Notes: generated from the letters alone by a model not told the origin. 49,402 nucleotides of DNA from Candidatus Magasanikiibacteriota bacterium (GCA_030650025.1 JAUSEN010000025.1:64601-114002); one strand, 5' to 3'; counted from the first letter of the stretch, positions 7,922-20,790 are shown. Translations and numbers: made by a program.

Positions 7922-10180
7922 TTATTTTGTAACAGGCCATGGCTCTACCATAAGTAATTTTTCTTGGCCATAGAGTTCGCTCCAAATTGCTTCGGTCACG
8001 AAGGGCATAAAAGGATGAAGTAATTTAAGAACGTTGTTTAAAATATAATATAAATTTTGTATAGTAAAATTTTTAGATTCGCTATTCAGAAGTTGAGTTT
8101 TAGTCGCTTCGATATAAATATCAGCGAATTCATGCCAAGTAAAATCATAAAGCGACTGCGCGGCTTCGTGGAGACGAAAATTTTCTAAATTGTTTGTGAC
8201 CGCGATAATAGTGGCATTTAATTTTTCTAAAATGATTTGGTCGGCTGGAGTTTTGGCCTCGGGCACGGCGGTGGTGAGCGGTTCGCCGAGGGCGGCAATA
8301 TAGCGCGCGATGTTCCAGAGCTTATTAGCAAAGTGCTTCATGCCTTTGATTTTGTCTTCGGCTAAGGGGATGTCATTGCCGGCGGCGGTGGAAAAAATTA
8401 AGGCAAAACGCAGAGCGTCCGTGCCGTACATATCAATCACACCCAAGGGGTCGATGACATTGCCTTTGCTCTTGCTCATCTTCTGCCGGTCTTTATCGCG
8501 GACTAATCCGTGTAAAAATACTTTGGCAAACGGCGGCTTATTAGTGCGGTAGTACGAGAGCATGACCATGCGCGCGACCCAAAAAAATAAAATATCCCAC
8601 CCGGTTTCCATCACTTGAGTTGGAAAGTACGTAGCAAAATCATTGGCAGGCTGGCCAACCGCAGCTTTTTTAGCGTCGCTTGCCATTAAAGTTGCGTAGG
8701 GCCACTGACCAGAGGAGAACCAAGTATCAAACGTGTCAGGGTCGGCGATTACGCCGCCTCCACAACCAACGCAGGTATCAATTTTATTTTCGATATCAAC
8801 TACTGGTTGGCCGCAGGCTTGACTTTCGACTTTACCTGCCTGCCGGCGAGGCAGGGACTCTAGACTCTGCTTACAATATTTAACCGGGATCGGAATCCCC
8901 CACCAAATCTGCCGCGAAATCGGCCAATCGCGGATATTGGCCATCCAATGGCGAAATATTTTCTCAAATTTTTCCGTGACAATCTCAACTTCTTTAGTAT
9001 CGAGAGCCGCGACTGCCATGTCGCGCAAACTTGGCCGCTCTTGTTTGGTTTCATTATCCGTAAAACTAGCTGTCATTTTTATATACCACTGCGGCACAAT
9101 TTGCGGCTCGATTAAATTGCCGCATTTGTAGCACAGCTGAACATTGTGGGTATATTTGTCGTCAATGTGGTCCACCAGGCCTTTGGCGCGCAATTTCTCG
9201 ACGATCAAGGAGCGAGCATCCATAATTTTTTGGCCAACAAATTCGCCCGCGATGGGCAGGAGCTTGCCACGTTTGTCAATAACTTCCTCGATATCGAGTT
9301 TGCGCCTTTCGGCAATTTCAAAGTCCACGGCGTCGTGGGCCGGGGTAATGGTCATAACACCCGTGCCAAATTCCATATCCACGGCTTTGTCTTTGATAAT
9401 AGTCGCTACGGTCGGACCGTTGATCCATTCCAGATTTAATTTATCCCCTTCTTTATATTTTGCGTAGCGTTTATCGTCCGGGTGCATGACAACATATTTA
9501 TCACCAAACTTTGTTTCGGGGCGGCTGGTGCCAATCACAAACGGGCCATACTTAAAATAATAAAATTGCTCAATACGCTCTTCGTATTTGGTTTCTAAAT
9601 CCGCGAGGCCAGTCTGGTGCTTGGGGCACCAATTACAAATGCGGTTACCGCGGTAAATGAGGCCGTCAGCATGCATCTTTTTAAACGTTTCATAAACAAC
9701 TTTAACAATTTCCGGATCAAGTGAAAAAATGTTGCGGCTCCAATCGCAGGAGGCGCCGAGGCGCCTTATCCCCTGCTCGCTCAAGTGCTTATTCTCCTGC
9801 ACAAAATTCCAACACGCTTTATAGAATTCTTCGCGGGTCATTTTAAAGCGGCTGGTGCCTTCTTTTTCTAATTTTTTTTCAAACACGACTTGGGTCTCAA
9901 AACCAGCATGGTCTGTGCCCGGGAGCCAAAGCGCCCGGCGGCCACGCATCCGCGCAAAACGCGTTAAAATATCCTGGACTGTCAGGCCAAGCGCGTGGCC
10001 AACGTGAAGCGGGGCGTTGGCGTTAGGGAGTGGCAACATGATGGTGAAGGGCTCGCCAGGCAAACCTGCTTCAGCCGCAGGCAAGTTGTCGGGGTCGAAA
10101 AATCCGCTCGCTTCCCAGCGGGTGTAAATGGCGCTTTCGTAATCAGCGTGGTTGTAAGACTTTGGCAGGTCTTTGGACAT
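7922..10180 (-). CDS. valS: Valyl-tRNA synthetase (with in-frame palindromic element insertion)
   Basis: PLPNANAPLHVGHALG, DKDRQKMSKSKGNVIDP, QIWWGIPIP; insertion SLESLPRRQAGKVESQA. Confidence 0.94.
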   Translation of the reverse strand: MSKDLPKSYNHADYESAIYTRWEASGFFDPDNLPAAEAGLPGEPFTIMLPLPNANAPLHVGHALGLTVQDILTRFARMRGRRALWLPGTDHAGFETQVVFEKKLEKEGTSRFKMTREEFYKACWNFVQENKHLSEQGIRRLGASCDWSRNIFSLDPEIVKVVYETFKKMHADGLIYRGNRICNWCPKHQTGLADLETKYEERIEQFYYFKYGPFVIGTSRPETKFGDKYVVMHPDDKRYAKYKEGDKLNLEWINGPTVATIIKDKAVDMEFGTGVMTITPAHDAVDFEIAERRKLDIEEVIDKRGKLLPIAGEFVGQKIMDARSLIVEKLRAKGLVDHIDDKYTHNVQLCYKCGNLIEPQIVPQWYIKMTASFTDNETKQERPSLRDMAVAALDTKEVEIVTEKFEKIFRHWMANIRDWPISRQIWWGIPIPVKYCKQSLESLPRRQAGKVESQACGQPVVDIENKIDTCVGCGGGVIADPDTFDTWFSSGQWPYATLMASDAKKAAVGQPANDFATYFPTQVMETGWDILFFWVARMVMLSYYRTNKPPFAKVFLHGLVRDKDRQKMSKSKGNVIDPLGVIDMYGTDALRFALIFSTAAGNDIPLAEDKIKGMKHFANKLWNIARYIAALGEPLTTAVPEAKTPADQIILEKLNATIIAVTNNLENFRLHEAAQSLYDFTWHEFADIYIEATKTQLLNSESKNFTIQNLYYILNNVLKLLHPFMPFVTEAIWSELYGQEKLLMVEPWPVTK
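8835..8854. repeat. CCTGCC...GGCAGG-type palindromic element within valS
   Basis: cctgcctgccggcgaggcagg inverted repeat encoding LPRRQAG. Confidence 0.7.
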
Positions 10181-10239
10181 AAACTACAGTTAATTTTACC
10201 AAATTAATCTGATTTCGGCAAGTTTAGGCTAATTTAAGC

Positions 10240-10281
10240 CATGCCTGCCGCCTGCCTGCCGGTAGGCAGGGCAGACAGGAG
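10240..10281. repeat. CCTGCC...GGCAGG-type palindromic element, intergenic
   Basis: cctgccgcctgcctgccggtaggcagggcagacagg. Confidence 0.7.
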
Positions 10282-10403
10282 AAAAAGCTATCCCCAGTAT
10301 GGCGTTTTACGCAGAGTTGACAGAAATTTTATGATTTGGTAGAATGAAGGGTTCTTGGAAAAAGGCTGATTTACGCCCAAACAAGAGCAATTTTGTTATT
10401 CCT

Positions 10404-11543
10404 ATGGCCTTAACAGAGCCGGAACAAATTAAAACTATCCTCAAGGACCACCAGTACCTTCTGGTTTTGTTTTCGCCGCACGACACGGGCGATGCTTTAG
10501 CATCGGCTCTGGCGCTCAAATATTACGCGGAAAAAATCGGCAAACACGTGGATATTGTGGCCAATGGTTTTAATGTCCCCAAAGCTTTTAAATTTTTGCC
10601 TGGCGCGGATAAAGTTAAGCCGGCATTGACGGAAATCCAAAAGTTTATAATTAAAGTGGACATTTCGAAAACCCCGGTAGAAAACTTGTCGTATGACATT
10701 AAAGACGGCTGGCTTTCAATTTATTTAAACCCCAAGAGCGGGGTGATTACCAAGAATGAACTGCGCACCGCCCAGTCCAACTTTAAGTATGACTTGATTA
10801 TTACGCTCGGGGTAACAGACCTGGCGTCTCTCGGCGAGGTCTTTTTTAATAATACGGATTTGTTTTACCGCCTGCCGATTATTAATATCGACCGCGGAGC
10901 CAGTAACGAACGCTTTGGGGCGATTAACCTCCTGCGCTTAAACACCAGCTCGCTTTCGGAAATTGTGTTTACCTTGCTTAAAGAAATTGATGAACATTTG
11001 ATTAACGACCAGCTAGCCACGATTCTCTTGACCGGAATGATCGCGGCGACAAAAAGTTTTACGACCCGCGAAGTAACGCCTATGGCCCTGCGCCTCGCGA
11101 GCGAACTGGTAGACAGCGGCGCGGATCGCGAAAAAATTATTACGCATCTTTACCGCACCAGAAGCGTCGCTACGCTCAAGCTCTGGGGGGCGGCTCTAGC
11201 CCGCCTTGGCCACGAGGGCGGGGATGGGATTGTGTACACGCATTTAACGCGTGAGGACTTTAGCCGGAGCGGCGCGGATGCCACGGCCACGATTGGAATT
11301 ATTGAAGAGCTTTTAAGTAATGCGCCGGAAGCGAAAATCATGGTTCTGCTCTATGAACTGCCGAACGCGGACAAACCAACTGTGCGCGTAATTTTGGCGA
11401 CCAATAAAAATTACAACGCTTTAAATTTAGCGGCCAGCTTTAACCCCACGGGCACGCCGAGCCAAGCGGCCTTTAGTTTGGAAAATAAAACTATCGGGGA
11501 AGCCGAGCAAGCAGTGCTTAACACCCTGCGTGAGCAGAAATAA
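10404..11543 (+). CDS. DHH-family phosphoesterase-like protein with degenerate catalytic motifs
   Basis: SPHDTGDALASALALKYYAE and INIDRGASNERFGAINLL resemble DHH motifs but the DHH triad is replaced by DRG; start at MALTEPEQIK. Confidence 0.75.
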   Translation: MALTEPEQIKTILKDHQYLLVLFSPHDTGDALASALALKYYAEKIGKHVDIVANGFNVPKAFKFLPGADKVKPALTEIQKFIIKVDISKTPVENLSYDIKDGWLSIYLNPKSGVITKNELRTAQSNFKYDLIITLGVTDLASLGEVFFNNTDLFYRLPIINIDRGASNERFGAINLLRLNTSSLSEIVFTLLKEIDEHLINDQLATILLTGMIAATKSFTTREVTPMALRLASELVDSGADREKIITHLYRTRSVATLKLWGAALARLGHEGGDGIVYTHLTREDFSRSGADATATIGIIEELLSNAPEAKIMVLLYELPNADKPTVRVILATNKNYNALNLAASFNPTGTPSQAAFSLENKTIGEAEQAVLNTLREQK

Positions 11544-11548
11544 TAAAA

Positions 11549-11577
11549 AGATCTCTTGATAATTGAGAGATTTTTTT
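11549..11577 (+). terminator. Rho-independent terminator
   Basis: atctct-tgataatt-gagagat followed by T run. Confidence 0.75.
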
Positions 11578-11601
11578 AATTTGGATAAAAACCGCGCTGT
11601 T

Positions 11602-12513
11602 TTAAACGGCGCGGCGCTGGTAACGCTCCACCCAAGCGAGGAGCGGAGAGGCGACGAAGATGGAAGAATAAGCGCCGCTCGCCATGCCAATAAGAAGAGC
11701 CAGCGCAAAATAGTGGATACTGCCGCCGCCGAGGAAGTAAAGGGCGAATAAGGGGAGCAGGGTCGTTAGGGTAGTATTGAGGGAACGCATTAATGTTTCG
11801 TTCAAACCAACATTGACAGTATCGCTAAAATTCGGCGTGCCGCGATGAATGAGATTCTCGCGGATGCGGTCGAATACCACGATGGTATCGTTAACCGAAT
11901 AACCCAGCACGGTTAAAAGCGCGACCACGAAAGCAATGTCAATTTCTACTCCCGCATAGTGCCCGAGCGCGGCAAAAATACCCAAGACGAGCATAATATC
12001 GTGAATCATGGCGACAATCGCGATAGCGCCGTACTTCCAGCTCGCGACCGGGCGCGAGACTTGGCGGAAGGCATAGGCCATATAAGCCACAATGCCAAGA
12101 CTCACAAAAATAATGGCCCAAACGGCCCGCTCACGCAGTTGGGCGCTAACGGCCGCGCCAATAGTTTCGAAGCGTTCTTCGCGAAGCTGGTTGGCGGGCG
12201 TCTCAAATTTAGCGCGAATATTTTTTAAGAGCGCTTGATGATCGTCTTCTTTTAAAAACTCCACCCGAGCAATGAATCGATCCGAGCCGCTTTTTTGGAC
12301 AACCGCCTCGGCTAGTTTATTTTTGGCTAGAGCCTCGGCAAAAACTTCTTGGGACGGGCGCTCGCCAGTAAAGGAGAGCTCGAGAAGCGAGCCGCCGGTG
12401 AAATCAATGCCTGGTTTTAAACCAAAACGCACTAAAAGCGCCACGCAAACCACCATGGTAAGGCAAGCAACCGTAAACCAAATTTTGGAATATTTAATGA
12501 AGGGAATAGTCAT
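11602..12513 (-). CDS. secF: Protein translocase subunit SecF
   Basis: GIDFTGGSLLELSF, YSVNDTIVVFDRIREN, LNTTLTTLLPL. Confidence 0.95.
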   Translation of the reverse strand: MTIPFIKYSKIWFTVACLTMVVCVALLVRFGLKPGIDFTGGSLLELSFTGERPSQEVFAEALAKNKLAEAVVQKSGSDRFIARVEFLKEDDHQALLKNIRAKFETPANQLREERFETIGAAVSAQLRERAVWAIIFVSLGIVAYMAYAFRQVSRPVASWKYGAIAIVAMIHDIMLVLGIFAALGHYAGVEIDIAFVVALLTVLGYSVNDTIVVFDRIRENLIHRGTPNFSDTVNVGLNETLMRSLNTTLTTLLPLFALYFLGGGSIHYFALALLIGMASGAYSSIFVASPLLAWVERYQRRAV

Positions 12514-14591
12514 AACTCGGGCTGATTAGAATTTACGGGCGGCGGGGTATAGCCCAAAAATAAGCGATTGCCTTTTTCCGGAAAATAGTAAAAGATAAAG
12601 CGAACGATGGTGCGAGTTATGGAGATGGCCGTAAATAAACTGACCAAAGTGCCAATGCCCAAAATGACGGCAAACCCTTGAATAAAACCACTACCAAACC
12701 AAATTAAAAGCACACAGCTGATTAAGCCGGTCACATGGCTGTCGCGGATAGAGGGCCAAGCCCGCCAGAAGGCTTCTTCCATGGCGCTCTTTAGGTTCTT
12801 GCCAAGGCGCAATTCTTCTTTCAAACGCTCGAATTGGAGAACGTTAGCATCCACCGCCATGCCAATGGAAAGGATAAACCCAGCAATACCAGCCAGAGTT
12901 AAAGTAACGCCGATTAACTTGAAGATAGCGAGGTTAAGAGCCGCGTAAATTAATAAAGAAATAACAGACAGCAAGCCAGGCAGGCGGTAATATAGCACCA
13001 TAAAAATCATAACGAGCAAGAGCCCCACTAAACCAGCTTTAAAGCTCTTGGTTAACGACCCTTGGCCGAGCGTGGCGTCTACCTTTTCTTGGCTAATAAG
13101 TTCTACGGGAACAGGCAGGGCGCCAGAATTTAAACGTTGCGCCAGAAGCTTGGCGTCTTGCAAATTAAAACTGCCAGAGATCACCGCGCTACCCGAGAGA
13201 ATGGGCTCGTTAACGCGCGGCACGCTAATCGGGGCGCCATCGAGAAAAATGGCGACCTCTTTATTAACATTGCGAGTCGTGATATCGGCAAAGAGCTTCG
13301 CGCCATCGCTATCGAAATTAAGCGACACCTGAATTTGGCCGGTGCGAGTGTCTTCGGTCACTTCGGCTTTGGCCAATTGTTTGCCCGAGAGGCCGGTTGG
13401 CTTCCACTCATCGGCGAGGGGCACAAGGTCGGTAGTTTGCAGATATTTAACAAAAATACGAGCCACTTTATATTCGGGGAGCACTTGCTCGGCCTTCTTA
13501 TATATAATGTGGTAGCCAAACTGCGTTTCTACCGGGCCAACGATGGAACCGGCTGGAACATCCCAAACCGCGTTAGCAAACTCCGGCACCATGGTTTCTT
13601 TGGTAAAAAAACCCAGCTCGCCGCCGCGAGCCGCGGCCCCCGGCTCGGTGGAGAACTGTTTAACAAGGTCAGCAAAATTCTGAACAGTGGCTTGATTTTT
13701 GATATTAATCGCGTCGGTTTTAGCCTGGTCTTTGGTTTTGGTTGTGGCCGGGTCGCAGCCAGTCGCGCCCTGATAACAAATTAAGATATGCGCGGCCGAG
13801 ACTTCTTTTTTGCCGGGCTGTTCAAAAAAGCGCTTGATGATGGAAACGCCATCAGCTAATTTAATAGGCGTGGCACTATAGGTATTGTCGTTATGAGTCG
13901 AGGCCCAGGCGTAAAATTCGGGGTGAGAAACTTGAGTAATAAAACCAAGATCACCGCCATTATTCTTGGATTTTTCGTCTTCGGAATAAGTGGCCGCTAC
14001 TTCGGCAAATTCTTTACCGCGGCGCAGATCTGCCAAAGCACTGGCGGCTTTTTTGTCGGCCGCGAGGTTATATTCTTTCAGTTGTTTTTGCTCCTCGGTA
14101 GTGAGGGAGCGGGGCGGCTCGGTGTTGGCTTCTTTAAATTCTAAAACTGGAGTTTCGCCAATCATTTTAATAGCGGTATTGACATCGGTAACACCCGGCA
14201 ATTCCACTATGATGCGATACGCGGAACCAACGCGCGTGGTTTGCACCAAGGGCTCGGCAACGCCGAGACCGCCGCGCACGCGGCGTTCAATCACGTCACG
14301 CACCCCTTCAACCGACCCGGCTTTGTCGGTAGAAGTGACTTGGTCGGTTTTGGCTTCGTAAATTAAATGCGCTCCGCCTTGGAGGTCTAACCCCAGGTTA
14401 AAACCCTTGTCCGGGAGCATAGGCAAGCCAATATTAGTGCTTTTATTGATGGAACTAAAGACGCGGTTAGCGTAACTCGGCAAGACTATCAAAGCGCATA
14501 AAACAAAAAGCACCAGGGTGCCAAAAGTGCGCAGGGTGATTTCGCGGCGAGTAAATTGTTTAATACGCGTTTGACGGTATTTCTGCCCCAT
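12510..14591 (-). CDS. secD: Protein translocase subunit SecD with inserted parvulin-like PPIase module(s)
   Basis: LGLDLQGGAHLIYE, VELPGVTD and the C-terminal SecD TM domain (GIAGFILSIGMAVDANVLQFERLKEE); internal SAAHILICYQ...GGELGFFTKETMVPEFANAVWDVPAGSIVGPVETQFGYHIIYK. Confidence 0.95.
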   Translation of the reverse strand: MGQKYRQTRIKQFTRREITLRTFGTLVLFVLCALIVLPSYANRVFSSINKSTNIGLPMLPDKGFNLGLDLQGGAHLIYEAKTDQVTSTDKAGSVEGVRDVIERRVRGGLGVAEPLVQTTRVGSAYRIIVELPGVTDVNTAIKMIGETPVLEFKEANTEPPRSLTTEEQKQLKEYNLAADKKAASALADLRRGKEFAEVAATYSEDEKSKNNGGDLGFITQVSHPEFYAWASTHNDNTYSATPIKLADGVSIIKRFFEQPGKKEVSAAHILICYQGATGCDPATTKTKDQAKTDAINIKNQATVQNFADLVKQFSTEPGAAARGGELGFFTKETMVPEFANAVWDVPAGSIVGPVETQFGYHIIYKKAEQVLPEYKVARIFVKYLQTTDLVPLADEWKPTGLSGKQLAKAEVTEDTRTGQIQVSLNFDSDGAKLFADITTRNVNKEVAIFLDGAPISVPRVNEPILSGSAVISGSFNLQDAKLLAQRLNSGALPVPVELISQEKVDATLGQGSLTKSFKAGLVGLLLVMIFMVLYYRLPGLLSVISLLIYAALNLAIFKLIGVTLTLAGIAGFILSIGMAVDANVLQFERLKEELRLGKNLKSAMEEAFWRAWPSIRDSHVTGLISCVLLIWFGSGFIQGFAVILGIGTLVSLFTAISITRTIVRFIFYYFPEKGNRLFLGYTPPPVNSNQPEL

Positions 14592-14671
14592 AAAAACAGC
14601 TGAACTAAGACCTAAATAGTGTCGCCATTTTACTGTAAAGACACAAATTTGGCAAGTGGATAAGAGATGCC

Positions 14672-15310
14672 CTAGCGCGAAAGAAATTCAATCAGAACGG
14701 CGGCGGTGCGACCTTCGGCAATTGTAGTATTTTCACACATTTTTTTGACTTCGGAAAAAGTAAACCAACCTGACTCTTTTATTTCTTCTCCTTCCGTGTG
14801 GCCAGAACTGCCCGGAAGCTCGGAAACATTTTCCGCTACCACAAAATATAGGTCCCACTCAACAGTGGCGCCACAAACTTGTTTTTTGAATATTTGAAGA
14901 GAGGCGGCGCCCAAATTCGCTTCTTCTTTTAATTCTTTAAGCGCGGCTGATAAAATGATTTGTTCGGGAATTTGTTTCACTAAAAATTGTTTATACTCTG
15001 CAAAAGTATCCACCACTTTACCGCCCGGAAGGCGCCAATCAAAATCGTTGGATTCCAGACGCCTTTCTTTTTGTAAATAAATTTTATTATCTCTAACGGC
15101 AATAATTCTGGTTCCGGGAGAGCGAACAAATTTTTCAAACATTTTTTCCACGTAACCCGCGCCTTCGTCCACCAAAACAGGATAATTCACAATAGCGCCA
15201 ATCCTGCCTTCAAAAATAATCTTGGGCTCGCCGTTTGGAATAATCTTGGGTTCCCCTGGCACGCGTTTTCTAACAGCTAAATTCATAAAATTTATAAATG
15301 CCGATTCCAT
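14672..15310 (-). CDS. Nudix hydrolase-like protein
   Basis: LPGGKVVDT...ALKELKEEANLGA resembles a Nudix box with extra residues between GG and the E/REL portion; start may be the internal MNLAVRK. Confidence 0.75.
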   Translation of the reverse strand: MESAFINFMNLAVRKRVPGEPKIIPNGEPKIIFEGRIGAIVNYPVLVDEGAGYVEKMFEKFVRSPGTRIIAVRDNKIYLQKERRLESNDFDWRLPGGKVVDTFAEYKQFLVKQIPEQIILSAALKELKEEANLGAASLQIFKKQVCGATVEWDLYFVVAENVSELPGSSGHTEGEEIKESGWFTFSEVKKMCENTTIAEGRTAAVLIEFLSR

Positions 15311-15507
15311 TCGCTAATTGAAATTTCGGCCTGGCGTAAAATTTCGGACAACAGATGTTTAGAGATATCACCGCGATGTTGATTAGGAATATGCAATTTT
15401 AGAGTACCTTTAACCATAAATAAATGACGGCCCCCAGCATAGGGACCGATAAAACCTAATAATTTTAATTGCTGAATAAATTTTTTCCAAGAAATACTTT
15501 TAGGCAT
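15292..15507 (-). CDS. hicA: HicA family mRNA interferase toxin
   Basis: MPKSISWKKFIQQLKLLGF...GRHLFMVKG...LHIPNQHRGDISKHLLSEILRQAEIS; overlaps the upstream HicB stop. Confidence 0.88.
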   Translation of the reverse strand: MPKSISWKKFIQQLKLLGFIGPYAGGRHLFMVKGTLKLHIPNQHRGDISKHLLSEILRQAEISISEWNRHL

Positions 15508-15745
15508 GTTGTAATACGGCGTTCCGTTTTGCAGTAGTAGCAAAGCCGGGTACCTTGTCGCCAGCCATCATTTTTACTATCAACCAGCTCTCTAATACTT
15601 CTTGGAGTTCAGCGCGACAAGCCTCTAAAGTGGCGGCGCTGGCCCACACGCCTGTAAGACCGGAAATTTCGCCAAAATAACTTCCGTCTTTAAGAAGTTT
15701 GTAGTGAGCGAGGGCTAGTTGTTTGTTGATAAAATCGGTAAGCAT
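15500..15745 (-). CDS. hicB: HicB family antitoxin
   Basis: AHYKLLKDGSYFGEISGLTGVWASAATLEACRAELQEVLESWL, directly upstream of hicA. Confidence 0.85.
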   Translation of the reverse strand: MLTDFINKQLALAHYKLLKDGSYFGEISGLTGVWASAATLEACRAELQEVLESWLIVKMMAGDKVPGFATTAKRNAVLQHA

Positions 15746-15774
15746 AACGATACAATAAGTATATCAAAACGACA

Positions 15775-16422
15775 TTATTTGGCAAGCGGAGTGTCTGGTT
15801 GGTAAGTCTTTTCCCAAGTATCGCCATTGTTGGTTGACCTGTAACCATGTTTGGTTAGGAGTGGCGAAAAAATTTTATCCCATTGGGCTTTGGTCATAAT
15901 GCGCTCTGCCATGCCAGGGACCCTCGTGACTTGGTGTCTGACAGGCTTATCGAAACGGTTGGCGGCAGTCGCCACAAAATTTAATAATTTTTCATAAAGT
16001 ATAACTCCGGTCCCTTTCGGCAAATCTACCGTGGCAATTTTTCTTGATTTTTCGTTACGAAAGATGGCGGTACTGGCTGAAGCCCCGGGGAGCTTTGGCG
16101 GTTTAAAAAATTCTACCCTCATCCACAACAAACTTTTGTGCTCGTTGCGCATACTGCTGTCCTGAATCGCGGTTGCTTCCGGCGCCACAAAAAATCTTTC
16201 GCACTCATTGCCCACGTTATCCGGCTCGGTGGTTTTGGTGTACAACAGAGTAAACTTCTCGCCTGTCACCAAGAGCCCAACCGCACCCGCGCCAGACCAG
16301 CGGCCTTTTTGTTGCCAGGGCAAACTGGCTAAATCGAGGTTCTCTAAATTAACCAGAAGTGAATCCGGGTGCCTTTCTGATCTTCCCCCGACGCCGCTAC
16401 CAGCCTCTTTCGCTCTGCTCAT
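15775..16422 (-). CDS. Hypothetical protein
   Basis: 215-aa uninterrupted ORF, no recognised family. Confidence 0.55.
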   Translation of the reverse strand: MSRAKEAGSGVGGRSERHPDSLLVNLENLDLASLPWQQKGRWSGAGAVGLLVTGEKFTLLYTKTTEPDNVGNECERFFVAPEATAIQDSSMRNEHKSLLWMRVEFFKPPKLPGASASTAIFRNEKSRKIATVDLPKGTGVILYEKLLNFVATAANRFDKPVRHQVTRVPGMAERIMTKAQWDKIFSPLLTKHGYRSTNNGDTWEKTYQPDTPLAK

Positions 16423-16477
16423 ACGAGTTAGCTCTATGGTCGATTTTATTTTTAATCAAACATTATTTCCCATGGCA

Positions 16478-16500
16478 CCCCGCACCACAAGGGTGCGGGG
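16478..16500. repeat. Hairpin CCCCGCACC-acaag-GGTGCGGGG
   Basis: Perfect 9-bp inverted repeat downstream of secA. Confidence 0.7.
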
Positions 16501-16509
16501 CAAGCTTTT

Positions 16510-19443
<2,934 letters not shown>

Positions 19444-19529
19444 AACGAAAAATAAGAGGTCTTAAAAAAACCAGTTAATTACCAGAAGATTATAGCATTT
19501 TAAGCTAGGTTTGTCTAACAGCTAGACTT

Positions 19530-19919
19530 TTATTTTAACCAATCTTTAATAGACTTTGGCCAGCCGAGCATAAGGAGTAGCGCGAGTGGCGCTCCCCAGT
19601 TGGCAAAACGCTCGATAAAGTCCCACACCGGCAACCCCACGAGCGGCCGGACGAGCGCAGTCCAAAAACCCCAAAACGCTGCCCAGAGGAGTATTGCCCG
19701 AACCGGCCGTACGAGCACTACAACTGCCACGAATACATCTAAGATACCAACCAACGTAATCAGACTCGCGGCAGTTTCGAAGCTGGCCCCCGTGAGCATT
19801 GAAGTCCATTTTATCCAATCGGCCTTGCCCCCTAAGGCAAACATGGCATGGCCAAAAAATTCTCCGGCTACGGCGACGCGTAGCACCCATTCAATTTTTT
19901 TTGAGTTTTCCCACGGCAT
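19530..19919 (-). CDS. DoxX-like small membrane protein
   Basis: 129 aa, four hydrophobic stretches, LRVAVAGEFFGHAMFALGGKADWIKW start typical of DoxX-like proteins. Confidence 0.55.
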   Translation of the reverse strand: MPWENSKKIEWVLRVAVAGEFFGHAMFALGGKADWIKWTSMLTGASFETAASLITLVGILDVFVAVVVLVRPVRAILLWAAFWGFWTALVRPLVGLPVWDFIERFANWGAPLALLLMLGWPKSIKDWLK

Positions 19920-19956
19920 AGAGCGAGAAAGTTAAGAATAAAAAATTTTAATTAAC

Positions 19957-20661
19957 TTAGGCGCGCACGGCCACGTGTGGAATCACGCGCCGAAATTTGG
20001 TTGCAATCTCTTCCATTTCATCAACACTAAATGGGTGAAAAGCGCCAAACGCGGCCGCCAGCGTAATGCCCGGGCGGAATTGTTGCAAAAAAAATCGCTT
20101 AGCGCCGGCGAGCTCCTCTTGCATGGCTGTAAGTAGTATATCAGAATGTACCTCTTTAATTAAGGTGGCGCGAAACTCGTACTCAACATCACTATTTTTT
20201 AAGAGTTCCCGGCTGGCGGCGATTTTTTCGGCTACCGCGAGAGGGCCAACGAGCGCGGGGTAAGCGCTGGCGCTGGTTTTATAATCCATGGCGATATAAT
20301 CCAGCGCTCTGGCGGCCAAAGCCGCGCGCAAAAATTCCGGTCTGTTACCATTGGTGTCGAGCTTTACTTTAAACCCTAAATTTTTTATTTTTTTTAAAAA
20401 TTCCAGAAGGTCTGGTTGTATAGTGGGCTCGCCTCCGGAAACCACCACTCCGGTCAAAAGCCCGCGGCGCGACTCTAAAAAATTTAATATCGCTGTTTCG
20501 GGAATAAAATTATTTTTTATTTTGGCGAGGAGCTCGGGCACAACAAACTCGGGGTTGTGGCAATAACCGCAACGAAAATTACACCCGGCCGTAAAAATAA
20601 TGGCGGCAGTTTCGCCGGGGTAATCGAGCATGGTAAACGGCTGGATGCCGGAGATTAACAT
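19957..20661 (-). CDS. nrdG: Anaerobic ribonucleoside-triphosphate reductase activating protein (radical SAM)
   Basis: GCNFRCGYCHNPEFV (CxxxCxxC), SGGEPTIQPDLLEFLKKIKNLGFKVKLDTNG. Confidence 0.88.
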   Translation of the reverse strand: MLISGIQPFTMLDYPGETAAIIFTAGCNFRCGYCHNPEFVVPELLAKIKNNFIPETAILNFLESRRGLLTGVVVSGGEPTIQPDLLEFLKKIKNLGFKVKLDTNGNRPEFLRAALAARALDYIAMDYKTSASAYPALVGPLAVAEKIAASRELLKNSDVEYEFRATLIKEVHSDILLTAMQEELAGAKRFFLQQFRPGITLAAAFGAFHPFSVDEMEEIATKFRRVIPHVAVRA

Positions 20662-20738
20662 ACGAACTTATGGACTTATAAAAATGTACGAAACTGTGTA
20701 TCCACTCCCTATCGCAATCCTTTACAACTCTCTCTTTC

Positions 20739-20764
20739 TTATGCTATTGTGGTGACATGTCGCA
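20739..20764 (+). promoter_or_regulatory. Sigma70-like -10 region and 5' UTR start of the GC-rich ORF at 20791
   Basis: tttaca upstream, ~18 nt spacer, TATTGT; followed by hairpin TGTCGC-aacttga-GCGACA and SD cggaggg. Confidence 0.4.
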
Positions 20765-20790
20765 ACTTGAGCGACAGATACGGAGGGAAC

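Noticed and set aside
13137-13784. 215-aa + strand ORF antisense to secD
   Set aside because: Entirely antisense to strongly conserved secD sequence.
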